A DNA stretch of 64,000 nt, taken from Adiantum capillus-veneris (lineage: Eukaryota; Streptophyta; Polypodiopsida; Polypodiales; Pteridaceae). A program made the position numbers and the translations under genes. This document shows, piece after piece, positions 10,762 to 23,448 of the stretch. The notes under the pieces were generated by a model that made no database searches, was not told the DNA's origin, and worked only from the letters and a program-made list of their open reading frames with translations. How positions within the stretch are numbered: position 1 is the first letter of the stretch; each line of letters opens with the position of its first letter. The stretch is from the NCBI GenBank assembly GCA_014529385.2, contig CM043969.1, positions 21,327,946 to 21,391,945 on the forward strand, read 5' to 3'.

Positions 10762-11190
10762 TTGGGGATTCCTGTAAACTTGCCAATCGAGGACCTTGAC
10801 CAACTCTCCATTCCTTCTACCACTAATCTCGGCATGGGCATCCCCCCCCTTTCTCCTGACACCGGCATGGCTAACTATTTCTTCTCTAAACTTGGTGGCC
10901 TCTTCTCTAATACCCTTCAAAGAGGAATCCTCACCAATCCCTTCCTTATCTTCCCCTTTTCTTTTGGCTCTCTCTCCGCGAGCTCTTCAAACTTGACCCC
11001 TTCCCCCTCTCCTATGTCGCTTCCCTTTTTTCCCGCCATAGACAAACCTTTGGAATTCCATAAAATTGTATCCCTCTCCTTGGAAGAGTTTAAGGCCCTC
11101 AATCTCAAGCTCAATAAAGCCAAGTCTCATCTCACCCACCTACAAAACCTTCATGCCAACCAAAGAGCTCCACATAGTCTTTGCTTTAGG
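10762..11190 (+). pseudogene. Penelope-like element, N-terminal part
   Basis: An open frame rich in Ser, Pro, Leu and Phe ends in PLEFHKIVSLSLEEFKALN and then KAKSHLTHLQNLHANQRAPHSL. In Penelope-like proteins a similar helical stretch sits just before the RT. The similarity stops near 11190 and the next expected residues (KTMSSLKNDLNIIMKPT) appear only at 13495, so the intervening 2.3 kb is an insertion. The frame continues to 11412 through unrelated DNA. Assignment rests on position and motif style and is less certain than the RT. Confidence 0.55.
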
Positions 11191-12507
11191 TTTTCATTAA
11201 TGTTTTTTTGTGTGTTTTTGGCTTTAAATAAAAGGCCTTTGGAGTTTGTGTTTATACTTAGCTTCAAAAAGCTTCTTTTGCAAATAAAAAGATCAAGAGA
11301 CTTCTCTACCCAAAGGATGCTTGCTCAAGGATTCACAAAGAGCATGAATATGTGTAATCCTTCCATGACTTTGCTCTTTTGTTCATCTCTCCATTCTCTA
11401 TGCTTGGCTTAAGTAATTTTTGCTTCTAAGCTATGGTTCTTTCATGTTCAAAAGCTAGGCATACTAAAGTTTCAACACTTTTATTTGTGAAAATTAACTC
11501 ATCAAAAAATTAGGTTTTATGTGTGCTAATCATAGGTAATTGGCCTTGACCTTAGGTTAATGTAGGTCCATTTCTCATTAGTCCTAGACTCTTAGTGATA
11601 GTCTTAATACTCCATTCATTTTTAACATGACCTAGGGCTATGATTAGGATTTAGTCCTTTAGTCTAATCGCCATTAGCATCTCATATTGGAAGAAACAAA
11701 AAAGTGCTAAAAAATGAATCAATGAAACAAAAAAGTGTCAAGAAAAGGTAGCAAAAATGCTACTAGGCACATGAAAATCAAATCTCTATATTATGTTGTG
11801 TCTATGTGAGGCCTAGTGCCTTATTGGAACTTGGAAAGCAAGGGGAATCACCTTGGCTCGCTTGGTCAAGGCCCTAAACAGATGCCCTGGGCTGATAGGG
11901 GTTAGCCATCACCTTGGTAGGCTAGTAGTCTTTTGAAACACCTTCTTGAGGGATCAAGGATCCGAGAGTTGCACCTAGACTTGCCTTGGGGTGGTAGTCT
12001 TGTGTTGTGATTTACTTTTTTCTATAAATGACAAAAAACAAAACTTCCATGAGCTTCACAAAAGCTGTGACAATGTACTAATAGATTAAAAGCTTTTTTA
12101 TAGCCCGAAGACATGATAGACTTGAATGATTTATTAAGATTGGTCACATAGTTCTTAGGCTAGTAGGTTTATGAACTTGCATTAGCCTAGGGTCATAATT
12201 GATTGCTTGTGTTTCATGCATAAAACTGAAATTTCAAGTGGTTGAATCTTCATGATAGTTTGAGTGTTTTTTTGCTTTATGTTGTTTAGTTTATGAGTAT
12301 GATTCATCCATCTTTTTGAAGCAAAAATTCACTTTGCATGATTGCTCATTGTACTTCATGTTTTGTATCCTTGTTGGCCTTTGATGCTCATTACTTGTTC
12401 TTATGTTTTGCAACTCAACATTTCTTCCATGGACTTGCTTTCTACCATGTCACCGTGTTTTGCTTCACCAGCACACGAGGACGTGTGCCAAATTAGGAAG
12501 GGGGGAA
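11191..12507 (+). other. Non-coding 3' internal region of the inserted LTR element
   Basis: No reading frame of note is present. It is AT-rich with short genic-looking words, and ends in GACGTGTGCCAAATTAGGA plus the polypurine tract, a layout common in the 3' internal region of plant gypsy elements. Confidence 0.4.
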
Positions 12508-13465
12508 TGTTAGCAGCGGCTAACAGAGGCAACATTGAATATGCATCAAGCGGGAGATATGATATGGATGTCACAATATTTTCCACTCACTTTGTATAAG
12601 CCTTGGGCTCACTTGGAGTTCATAAGTTGTATATGGTAGTTAAAGGGCTCAAATCTTAAACGCATAGTAAAAGGGATTGTGGTGAAAGCCTTCAAAAGGA
12701 AGCCTTTATGCAAGGAGGCTTCTTGAGTATCCACTCTTGAGGATCCACTTTTGAGAGCTCCCTCTCTCTTGAGTGTTCACTCTATGGCCTAGCCTTGAGC
12801 TTAATGTTCATGCTTAAGAGGCTAGGACTAATCCATTGTAATTAGAGTATTAATCTAATTCCTATTTTCTCATTAGTCTACTTCTTCTCTACAATTTCAT
12901 TATGTCATGAAGTAGTATTACACTCTCGTTATTCTAGATTTGAGAGAGGTATATACTTCTTGCTATTAACCACTCCTACTCTTCTACAAGCATTCAATTT
13001 GTGCTATTTAGCATCACTAATTAGGTTGATTAAGTTGGGTCTTAATCTTGTAATTAGTGTGTGTGCCCTATTGTTTGCTTGTGTGTAGACAAGTTTTATG
13101 AAACTCTAGCACCACTCACCTTGTGTGTGTAGCTGTTGTTGAAGTGCCATGATTAACATGTGGTGATTGGAGAGGCCAACACCAATGTAATTAGTGTGTG
13201 CTTATCATTAGTGTGCTTGGGGTTTCTCGTCTATGGTAAGTTGGACTTTGGTGGGCTTGATGTGTGTAGGAGTTGATTGTTTAGTGATTATAGTAGGTTT
13301 AGAGTTAGTCTTGCCATGGCTAATCTCTACTTTCATTGGAGAGGTGATCTCTTGAATCCTCTATTTCTATTCATCCGATGCTTGTGCTTCCATGCCCTAA
13401 CCAGGTTGCCGATCTACGGATTTGATAATTTTGTGTGGGTTGCGATTAGGTCGTGCTACAACGTC
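12508..13465 (+). repeat. Probable LTR (about 0.96 kb)
   Basis: It begins TGTTAGC straight after a polypurine tract, with a small palindrome (GTTAGC and GCTAAC) at the very start, and ends near CTACAACG, where Penelope-related sequence follows. The interior has repeated TAATTAGTGTGTG words (13048-13210). Only one copy exists in the window, so both boundaries are inferred. Confidence 0.55.
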
Positions 13466-13494
13466 GCCCAACACACTCAAAACCTTTCTTATTG

Positions 13495-14930
13495 AAAACC
13501 ATGTCGTCCTTAAAAAATGACCTCAATATTATTATGAAGCCGACTAATAAAAATCTTGGATCGGTAATCTTCTCAAGGGCATGGTATAACAAGGAAGCAC
13601 TTCGCCACCTATTAGACCCCGTTACCTACTCCAGAGTATCTACTCCCCCCTTACCTTTTGTATCTTCCCTCCTCGCCTCCATTGTCTCAAATTACCTCCT
13701 TCTCCCCTACAATGAACAAGTCTTCATCCTCTCTTCCTCTCTTGGTAAACCCAAACCCAAACCCAAACCATGTCCTTTATTTCTCCTACCTAAAATCCAC
13801 AAACCCTCCCTTGTAGGTCACCCTATTTTCTCCTACAAAGGATACATCTTAGAAAATGCTTCTAAATGGCTCTAGGCACAAATCTACCCCATTCTTTTAT
13901 CCAAAACCCAACACCTCAAAGACTCCCACTCCCTTATCTTATACCTAATCACCACCCACTTTCCTCCCCACATTATTTTGTTTACTTTTGACGTGGAACC
14001 CCTCTATCCAAGCATTTCCATACAAGAAGGTCTTTTGGCTCTAAAAAATTCTATCCATGACATCTTCCCCTCTCCCAAAGTCCACTTTATCCTATCCCTA
14101 GCCTTTGTTATCCTTAACCATTAGTATCTTTCTTTTAATGGTGGTTATTGTCACCAAATCAAAGGAATGGAAATGGGCTCCAATTTTGCCATTGTCTACG
14201 CATGCCTTTTTCTTTGCTCCCTTGAAGAAGGCATGGATCTCCTCTCCTCTCGCTCTCTTCTCTATTTTAAAAGATTTGTGGATGATGCTTTTGGGATTTG
14301 GGATGGCCCTTCTTCAAGTTTAAACAACCTTCTTCAAAGCTATGGGCAACTGCTCCAAGAGCATATCAAGATCTCCTCCTTTATCTCGTTTCAAGAGGTG
14401 GTTATTTTAGACATCCATTTTTTCAAAGGTAACTCTTTGGCCACCCATGGAGTTCTTGATTTGAACTATCATAAAAAAAGTCTCAACTCCTACACTTATA
14501 TCCCTTGGTAGTCTTGGCATTTGACACACCAAAATATTTCCTTCATTCTTCAAGAGCTCAAAGATACATCATTCAAGAAAGCTCCCTTTCAGGATTTATC
14601 TCTATCCAAAACCTCTTCTTTGCCAGACTAAGGGAAAAAGGCTACCCACCCTCTCTTTTGGAAGATTGCTTCCATTTTGTGTCTTACAACTCTAGGTCTT
14701 CTCTCCTCCATAAAAGACAAAAAACCAAACCACCACCTTCCATTGTAAAAATTCCCTTCTCACCCTCACCCGCACTCTCAACCTCTCCCTCTCCATTAAA
14801 AAACCTCTCTCTAGGCTTTTTAAAGCTATTGCACACCTTCCAAAACCAATTGTGTGTTGGCTTAATGCACCAAACCTTGGCTTCCTTCTCTCAAAAAAAC
14901 CTAGTCATACCTAAAAACCTTGGCTAGGCA
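13495..14930 (+). pseudogene. Penelope-like reverse transcriptase
   Basis: One frame runs from 13453 to 14511. It reads IIMKPTNKNLGSVI, then the ring/finger motif LPKIHKPSLVGHPI, FTFDVEPLYPSIS (motif A), KGMEMGSNFAIVYACLFL (motif B), LLYFKRFVDDAFGIWDG (motif C, catalytic DD) and LDIHFFKGN. In-frame TAGs occur at 13873 and 14122, and a TAG at 14509 precedes a frameshift to the 14505-14927 frame, which carries the expected continuation FISIQNLFFARLREKGYP. A decayed tail (KNLVIPKNLG) reaches 14930. In intact relatives a GIY-YIG nuclease would follow. Confidence 0.85.
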
Positions 14931-15404
14931 CTACTTTAACTAGCAGTCAAGGCCACCGGGATGGTATGCATAGCTGTAACATAGTAGATAAATTCGGTAA
15001 CATACTAACCATCCGATATATACCTAATGTATATCTCATACTTTTGAGATGATTCTTTAGTGTTTTTAACTGTTAAATTGAACACTTTGGCTAGATGTAG
15101 TCTCAAACTAAGATTTGGTGGTATCTTGTAGATAGAACTTTAGTGTTTTGGGACTTTACTAGTGATATATATGGGACTCAAGTTTCATAGATTTGATTTA
15201 ATTTCAATTGCTACCCTATTGTTGACTCGAATTCTAGCAACAATAACTTTACACGAACTTGGTCCTAGACACAAATTTTTTATACTTCTATCTTTTTATA
15301 CAAGAATTCACTTTTGATGAAGGTAAGTATATAGTGGTGAATTCACAATTGTAAAGTGCTCTTTGATGCTATAATATACATTGAAATTTGTCCAAAGATT
15401 GTTA
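14931..15404. other. AT-rich sequence without recognised features
   Basis: No gene is seen. The only notable item is AAGGTAAGTAT at 15320-15330, a near-perfect complement of the U1 snRNA 5' end, discussed with the AC-associated repeat family. Confidence 0.4.
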
Positions 15405-15514
15405 AAAGAGCCTTAATCCTCAAGTGGGGGTCTCGGATGAGATGGCATTAAACTTGACTTTTGAGAATTGATCCAATTTACAAAGGAGATGCTGTCCAAT
15501 TTTTTCTAGAAGTA

Positions 15515-15745
15515 AATGATGAAAACATTATCGTAAATAAATGGCTTATTCTCTAAACATAATATTTGATCTATGTTAATGATGAAAACATAGTATTTGA
15601 TCTATGTCCAATTTTTTCTAGAAGTAAATGATGAAAACATTATTGTAAATAAATGGCTTATTCTCTAAACATAATATTTGATCTATGTTAATGATGAAAA
15701 CATTATCGTAAATAAATGGCTTATTCTCTAAACATAATATTTGAT
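15515..15745 (+). repeat. Tandem repeat, about 63-bp unit
   Basis: Units starting AATGATGAAAACAT occur at 15515, 15577 (with an internal deletion), 15627 and 15690 and carry TAAATAAATGGC and TTCTCTAAACATAATATTTG. A larger period of 112 bp (15493 and 15605) shows a second round of duplication. It lies inside AC-associated copy 1 and is absent from copy 4, so it arose after the copies separated. Confidence 0.85.
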
Positions 15746-16188
15746 CCATGTTATGTTGTTAATTTTTGTTGTAATTTTGACACCAATAACAAGGGGAGGG
15801 AGTCGTTGACAACTGTATTCCCAAGTAATGCTAGTTCTGAAGGGCTTGTGTTTCTTGGATGGTGACACGTAAGAGGTTTCCTCCTTGGGATTAGATGGAA
15901 ATTGCAACAATAACAGATGATCACCCAATGTCTAGTTATTTGTATAATTGATTGATAGCTCTTGTATATGATTCTTTGATAATTTCATATATTGACAAAT
16001 AGCAATGTATATGTCAATGTCTAGTCTATATGTAATTTGTAGTCTTATCTTTGTCAATTTTAAAGACTACTTTTTATCTAATGTAGACATAGTTCTTGGC
16101 TTTTTTATATACACATTGTATGGTTTCTAGTCCCATTGTGTGGTTCAATAGTTTGTGAAATTAAACTATTGTTAGATAATCATTCTTA

Positions 16189-16191
<3 letters not shown>

Positions 16192-16253
<62 letters not shown>
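16192..16253. repeat. (AC)n microsatellite, about 62 bp
   Basis: An uninterrupted CA run ends AC-associated copy 1. Confidence 0.95.

Positions 16254-17425
<1,172 letters not shown>

Positions 17426-17477
<52 letters not shown>
17426..17477. repeat. (AC)n microsatellite split by a solo LTR
   Basis: The CA run is interrupted at 17478 by a copia LTR and resumes at 18304 (to about 18336), so the tract existed before the insertion. Confidence 0.9.
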
Positions 17478-17480
<3 letters not shown>

Positions 17481-17699
17481 TAAGTATGGAGCCTGATTTA
17501 CCCTTGTAATTTTCTACGATAAAAGCGCACATTTGTAAGGCCCCCATTATGAGGAGAAGCCATCGTGCGTGAAGGAAAATCACTCACCGGAAACCAAAAT
17601 TTTCACGGACAAGAATCAGGGGCAACTTTAAAGGCCTCGGGGGCGGAGGCCCCCGAGACTTTTTTTCACCGGAATATTCCTTTTCGCCGGAATATTATG

Positions 17700-17872
17700 G
17701 CCGGACGGCGGTCGGAAAGTGGTCGGAAAACAACCGGTCGGTTGGCCGGTGGCCGGTAGTCAATGGCCAATGGCCGGTGGTCGGAAGTCAATGGCCGGTG
17801 GCCGGTGGTCGGAAGTCAATGGCCGGTGGCCGGTGGCCGAATTCAATGGCCGGTGGCCGAATTCAAAAGCGG
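17700..17872 (+). repeat. GC-rich GGCCGGTGG minisatellite inside the solo LTR
   Basis: Units of about 27-29 bp built from GGCCGGTGG, GTCGGAAGTCA and ATGGCC repeat several times. The related LTRs at 22685 and 27399 hold only one or two such words, so the array expanded after divergence. Confidence 0.85.
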
Positions 17873-17989
17873 ACTTGTCTTCTCAAGGGCGGCCACACAT
17901 GGGTGGATTGGAGGGTCCGATTTGGACTTATTCGCACAAGGGCGGCTACACATGGCTGTCTCTCATAAGAGAGGGCAGCCCTTTTGGCC

Positions 17990-17997
17990 TATAAAAG
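17990..17997 (+). promoter_or_regulatory. TATA box of copia-2 family LTR
   Basis: TATAAAAG lies after GGCC and is followed by AGGCCATTTCTACACA. The same arrangement is present at 23077-23084 and near 27800, all in the part of the LTR expected to hold the U3/R boundary. Confidence 0.65.
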
Positions 17998-18303
17998 GAG
18001 GCCATTTCTACACACATTTCATAGTGTGAAGTTGATGCAACAAGGTGAGTGTGAGGTGGTGAGAGTGAAGCAAGGCGGGAGCTCCATTAAGGGTATAATC
18101 CCTTTGTAAACTACTTCTTGTTTTGAAGTACCAAAGCCATTGAGTGGCTGCTTTCCCGTGGACGTAGCCCACATTGGGTGAACCACGTATATCGTGTGTA
18201 CTCTCTCTCTCTCTCTACACTATAATCTCGTGTATATAAATTTGTCTCTCTCCATTAAGTAATCTACTCAATTATCTATTTAGCTACGTCTTATTTCCTA
18301 ACA

Positions 18304-18305
18304 AC

Positions 18306-18336
<31 letters not shown>

Positions 18337-20224
18337 ATATATGGAACAGGACACGTGTTGACAACACTCCGTGATATTATGCACACACAACCACACACAA
18401 ACACATGCTTACATAATGCCATTAGAGAAAAAGACGCAAGTTTTTGTAACAGGCTTCTACTAATCTTATAAACATGGCACATGTGACAACCTCATTAGCA
18501 GAAGAATGATAGAAGGACAAATGCCTCCAAAGCAGGACGCAATGATGGATTTTGAAGCCAACCCCCCCCCCCCCCCCTTTCTTTCTTATTTTTATTTTAT
18601 GGTATGGAAAAGCCTTTTATTTGTAATTTGTTTGGAATTCTCCAGAAGCATGTACAAAACCTTGAATAAATCAAGTTTTCACTGGCATCAAGTATGAAAG
18701 TCCTACAAAACAAGAAGTTTTTTGGCACTTGAGCAGTGGATACACTGGCACAAGAAAAATAAGTATGCATGCGTGGTTAGTACACGGACACATTTTATTT
18801 ATTTCCAATCAGTTACACGAATTGTTCCCAAACCATATCAGTAAGTTGGTTATGTTCACATATAAGATTGATGGGTATATGGACCCAAGGGAACTACTGA
18901 CACAGTGTCAATACATAGTTTAAAGAGTTCTTTTTACGATAATCAGCATGCTTACATAAAAAGTTTTTTTAAACTTTGCCTATATCAAGTAATAAACTTG
19001 GTAGTGTTTCAATATTTCTACAAAGATAATAAGATTTTAATTTTAACAAGGGGAAGATAGGATAAAGCAATCGATACAACTGGGAGGCACTGAATGCCAA
19101 CGCTGGCAAGTTATACAGCATATGGCCTTAAAGGCACTGCTTTTATAAGCAGTGTTGGCACTGCAAGCCATGCTTATAAAAGCAGGTAGCACAAGGAGCT
19201 TCAATCGCAAGACTCACCATCACTCATGCACACAGTATCGCATGCGCTCTCTCTCTAATAGCGAAAGCAATACAATAGGAATTGCTCACTTGCTTAAAGC
19301 TATACAATGTATTAGCACATACAGCAAGGCTCACAGCTGAGTCCCTTGCGCATAAGTAAAATGCCTTCTCAAGCTATACTTCACGGAGTCGTAAGGCCCA
19401 ACATATGGCTCACAACTGAAAGAGGTTCTCTTGCCGACTATAAGCCTTGAAGCAGGCACAAAAGCACAAGGGAACCAGGTAGCCTTCTGCACAACAATCA
19501 GACTACCGGCAACCCGGTGGATACACCAAGCAAAGAAGGCCTCTGATTACATAGTAAACAAGTGGAGTACGACTAAACACAAATGGTATGTAAGTATTCT
19601 ATCAGCAATCACACATACAATGCATTCTCAAAACACATATAGTGTCTTGTATGCCTAGTTAAGCACACAATCTTTGAAGGTAATCTCCGATGGGTAGCGA
19701 TTGTATATAACATAACCAAAAACAAAGATTGGGGTACATAGGTAGGATGCTCCAGAAGCTTATGCACCCACATAAGAAGTTAGGAATGATAAGCTAATAG
19801 CCACCATCACAAGGATAGTACATACATGGTGTTTTCGCATAAAAAAGAAGCCGAGAAAACAATTTTTTTTTTTCATAAACACACATACACCAAAGATATT
19901 GATTTTGATGCCACACACACATGCATGTACACAAAAAATAGGGCATAGATGCACGTACAAATAGGCAATCTACAAATAGTATAGCATTCAAAAGAAAAAA
20001 CAAGTATGACTGTAAAAGCTAATAACAAAAAAAAACTGTGTGTATCAATTGAAGGTCATAGTGGAGACGGTGTGCAGCACTTTGGACACATAGCATATGC
20101 AAGAAAAACAGATGGCAACAACAAGCAACAACCAAGTACTGTGATACAGAAACCTTTTCTGACAAATGAGTTTCCTTTAATGGTTATGATTCAAAACATA
20201 AATATGGATATGATACATATGATA
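18304..20224. other. Non-coding interval with residual AC tract, poly-C run and small palindromes
   Basis: No gene is recognised. It contains the residual AC tract (18304-18336), an 18-bp poly-C run at about 18562-18579, and a near-palindrome CACTGCTTTTATAAGCAGTG at 19135-19154 with a related TGCTTATAAAAGCA at 19171-19184. Frames of 60-75 residues here show no known motif. Confidence 0.5.
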
Positions 20225-22149
<1,925 letters not shown>

Positions 22150-22345
22150 TGGGCGGCTTGGCCCTTTCATCTCAACTACTCTGGATGCGTGCAAACGAAC
22201 CTATATAAACTAAGGTGAGGGCACACCTTGGCCCTCACTTAGCGTGGGATTAGTTTTTTTGTTCTGCTCTTTGTCGTTACTGCCTGAACTTTCTAAAGCT
22301 ATGGAGCTTGCCACTCAAACATCTCAGGTACTGTGGTTTACCAAG
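22150..22345 (+). promoter_or_regulatory. Possible core promoter with a short first exon
   Basis: A locally GC-richer segment (22060-22200) is followed by CCTATATAAACTA, a TATA box at 22201-22208. About 95 bp downstream, an ATG in fair context (AAGCTATGG, 22301) opens a frame MELATQTSQ that runs straight into CAGGTACTG at 22326-22334, a plausible 5' splice site. No downstream exon was recognised before the copia element at 22685, so this could be a host first exon, an element leader, or chance. Confidence 0.3.
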
Positions 22346-22684
22346 CTCTCATTTGTTTCTATTGAAAGTTGAAATAGTGTGTAACACTGTACATGGTAAG
22401 ATTTGCTACGCATGGGCATTATGTTTGGCCTTGGGACCACTTGTGCATAAACAATAACTTAACATCTTTGGGTTTGGCTTGATAGCATGGCCGTTCTTAA
22501 CATCTGCTACATTTGGACACGTATACTGATTGACGAGGAACTGGTTTTTTTTCCATCTGTGTAAAGTAGGGCAACATTTGAGGATTGGTTGGGTTTTTTA
22601 GCTATGTTCTAGCCACTGCAAGACCCCGCTTTTTTAACTGGTTTCCTCATTAGGAAATAGAGTCATTCGTTTGGTACATAGTAT
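22346..22684. other. Non-coding sequence upstream of copia-2
   Basis: Nothing is recognised. The stretch at 22440-22500 (CATAAACAATAAC, CATCTTTGGGTTTGG, GCATGGCCGTTCTTAA) loosely resembles 29520-29575. Confidence 0.35.
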
Positions 22685-23384
22685 TGTTAATTATGGAGCC
22701 TGATTTACCCTTGTAATTTTCTGTGGTAAAAGCGCACATTTGTAAGGCCCCCATTATGAGGAGAAGCCATCGTGCGTGAAGGAAAATCACTCACCGGAAA
22801 CCAAAATTTTCACGGACAAGAATCAGGGGCAACTTTAGAGGCCCCCGAGACTTTTTTTCGCCGGAATATTCCTTTTCGCCGAAATATTATGGCCGGCCGG
22901 CGGCCGGAAAGTGGTCGGAAAACAACCGGTCAGTTGGCCGGTGGCCGAATTCAAAAGCGGACTTGTCTTCTCAAGGGCGGCCACACATGGGCGGATTGGA
23001 GGGTCTGATTTGGACTTATTCGCACAAGGGCGGCACACATGGCTGTCTCTCATAAGAGAGGGCAGCCCTTTTGGCCTATAAAGGGAGGCCATTTCTACAC
23101 ACATTTCATAGTGTGAAGTTGATGCAACAAGGTGAGTGTGAAGTGGTGAGAGTGAAGCAAGGCGGGAGCTCTATCAAGGGTTTAATCCCTTTGTAAACTA
23201 CTTCTTCTTTTGAAGTGCTAAAGCGCTGCTTTCCCGTGGATGTAGCCCACATTGGGTGAACCACGTATATCGTGTGTATTCTCTCTCTCTCTCTCTACTC
23301 TATAATCTCTTGTGTGTGAAATCTATCTCTCTCCATTAAGTAATCTACTCAAAAATCTATTTAGTTACGTCTTATTTCCTAACA
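22685..23384 (+). repeat. 5' LTR of copia-2
   Basis: It starts TGTTAATTATGG after AGTAT and ends TTTCCTAACA just before the primer site. It contains GGCCTATAAAGG (TATA at 23077) and a CT-rich run near 23280-23298, and is slightly shorter than the solo LTR. Confidence 0.95.
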
Positions 23385-23386
23385 AC

Positions 23387-23398
23387 TGGTATCAGAGC
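23387..23398 (+). other. Primer-binding site of copia-2 (initiator tRNA-Met)
   Basis: TGGTATCAGAGC lies 2 bp after the LTR end. Confidence 0.9.
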
Positions 23399-23448
23399 AA
23401 GGTTTGCTCGTAGTTAAATTATCTCAAGGAAAGGATTCCTTGAATTGA

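Larger units (their letters stand above)
11190..13490 (+). mobile_element. 3' end of an LTR retrotransposon inserted in the Penelope-like element
   Basis: About 1.3 kb of non-coding sequence is followed by a polypurine run (GGAAGGGGGGAA, 12496-12507) and an LTR-like segment starting TGTTAGC. The Penelope frame resumes just after it. No gag or pol is present, so the element is 5'-truncated or reduced. A target duplication was not found. Confidence 0.6.
10741..14930 (+). mobile_element. Penelope-like retroelement, decayed and split by an LTR element
   Basis: Two coding parts flank foreign DNA at about 11190-13490. The upstream part ends with a region typical of the N-terminal side of Penelope-like proteins (EEFKALNLKLNK, then RAPHSL). 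The downstream part has the diagnostic LPKIHKP, DVEPLYPSI, MGSNFAIVYACLFL and RFVDDAFG motifs. No terminal repeat of the kind seen in Penelope elements (pseudo-LTR) could be defined, and a GIY-YIG endonuclease is not recognisable after 14930. Elements of this class are known in plants mainly from conifers and spore-bearing lineages. Confidence 0.8.
15405..16253 (+). repeat. AC-associated dispersed repeat, copy 1
   Basis: This copy matches 32995-33690 over most of its length. It shares the words GCCTTAATCCTCA, GGATGAGATGGCA, CAAAGGAGATGCTGTCC, TTTCTTGGATGGTG, GTAAGAGGTTTCCTCC, AACAATAACAGATGAT, TGTATAATTGATTGATAG and CATTCTTAAAAACACAC, and both copies end in an (AC)n tract. No coding sequence or terminal repeat is visible. 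Confidence 0.8.
17478..18303 (+). mobile_element. Solo LTR of the copia-2 family
   Basis: The 826-bp segment TGTTAAGTATGG to TTTCCTAACA aligns with both LTRs of the copia element at 22685-29437. It is flanked by ACACA on both sides (17473-17477 and 18304-18308), the 5-bp duplication expected for insertion in an (AC)n tract, although chance identity is likely in such sequence. No internal region is present, so LTR-LTR recombination probably removed it. It is longer than its relatives through expansion of a GGCCGGTGG minisatellite. Confidence 0.9.

Noticed and set aside
10534-10920. 128-residue minus-strand frame
   Set aside because: It overlaps the Penelope-like N-terminal region on the opposite strand and shows no family motif; probably a shadow.
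16192-16253. AC tracts as poly(A)-like tails of a non-LTR retrotransposon
   Set aside because: Sequence downstream of two tracts (17032 and 21391) is also similar, so the tract is not clearly terminal, and no target duplications were found.
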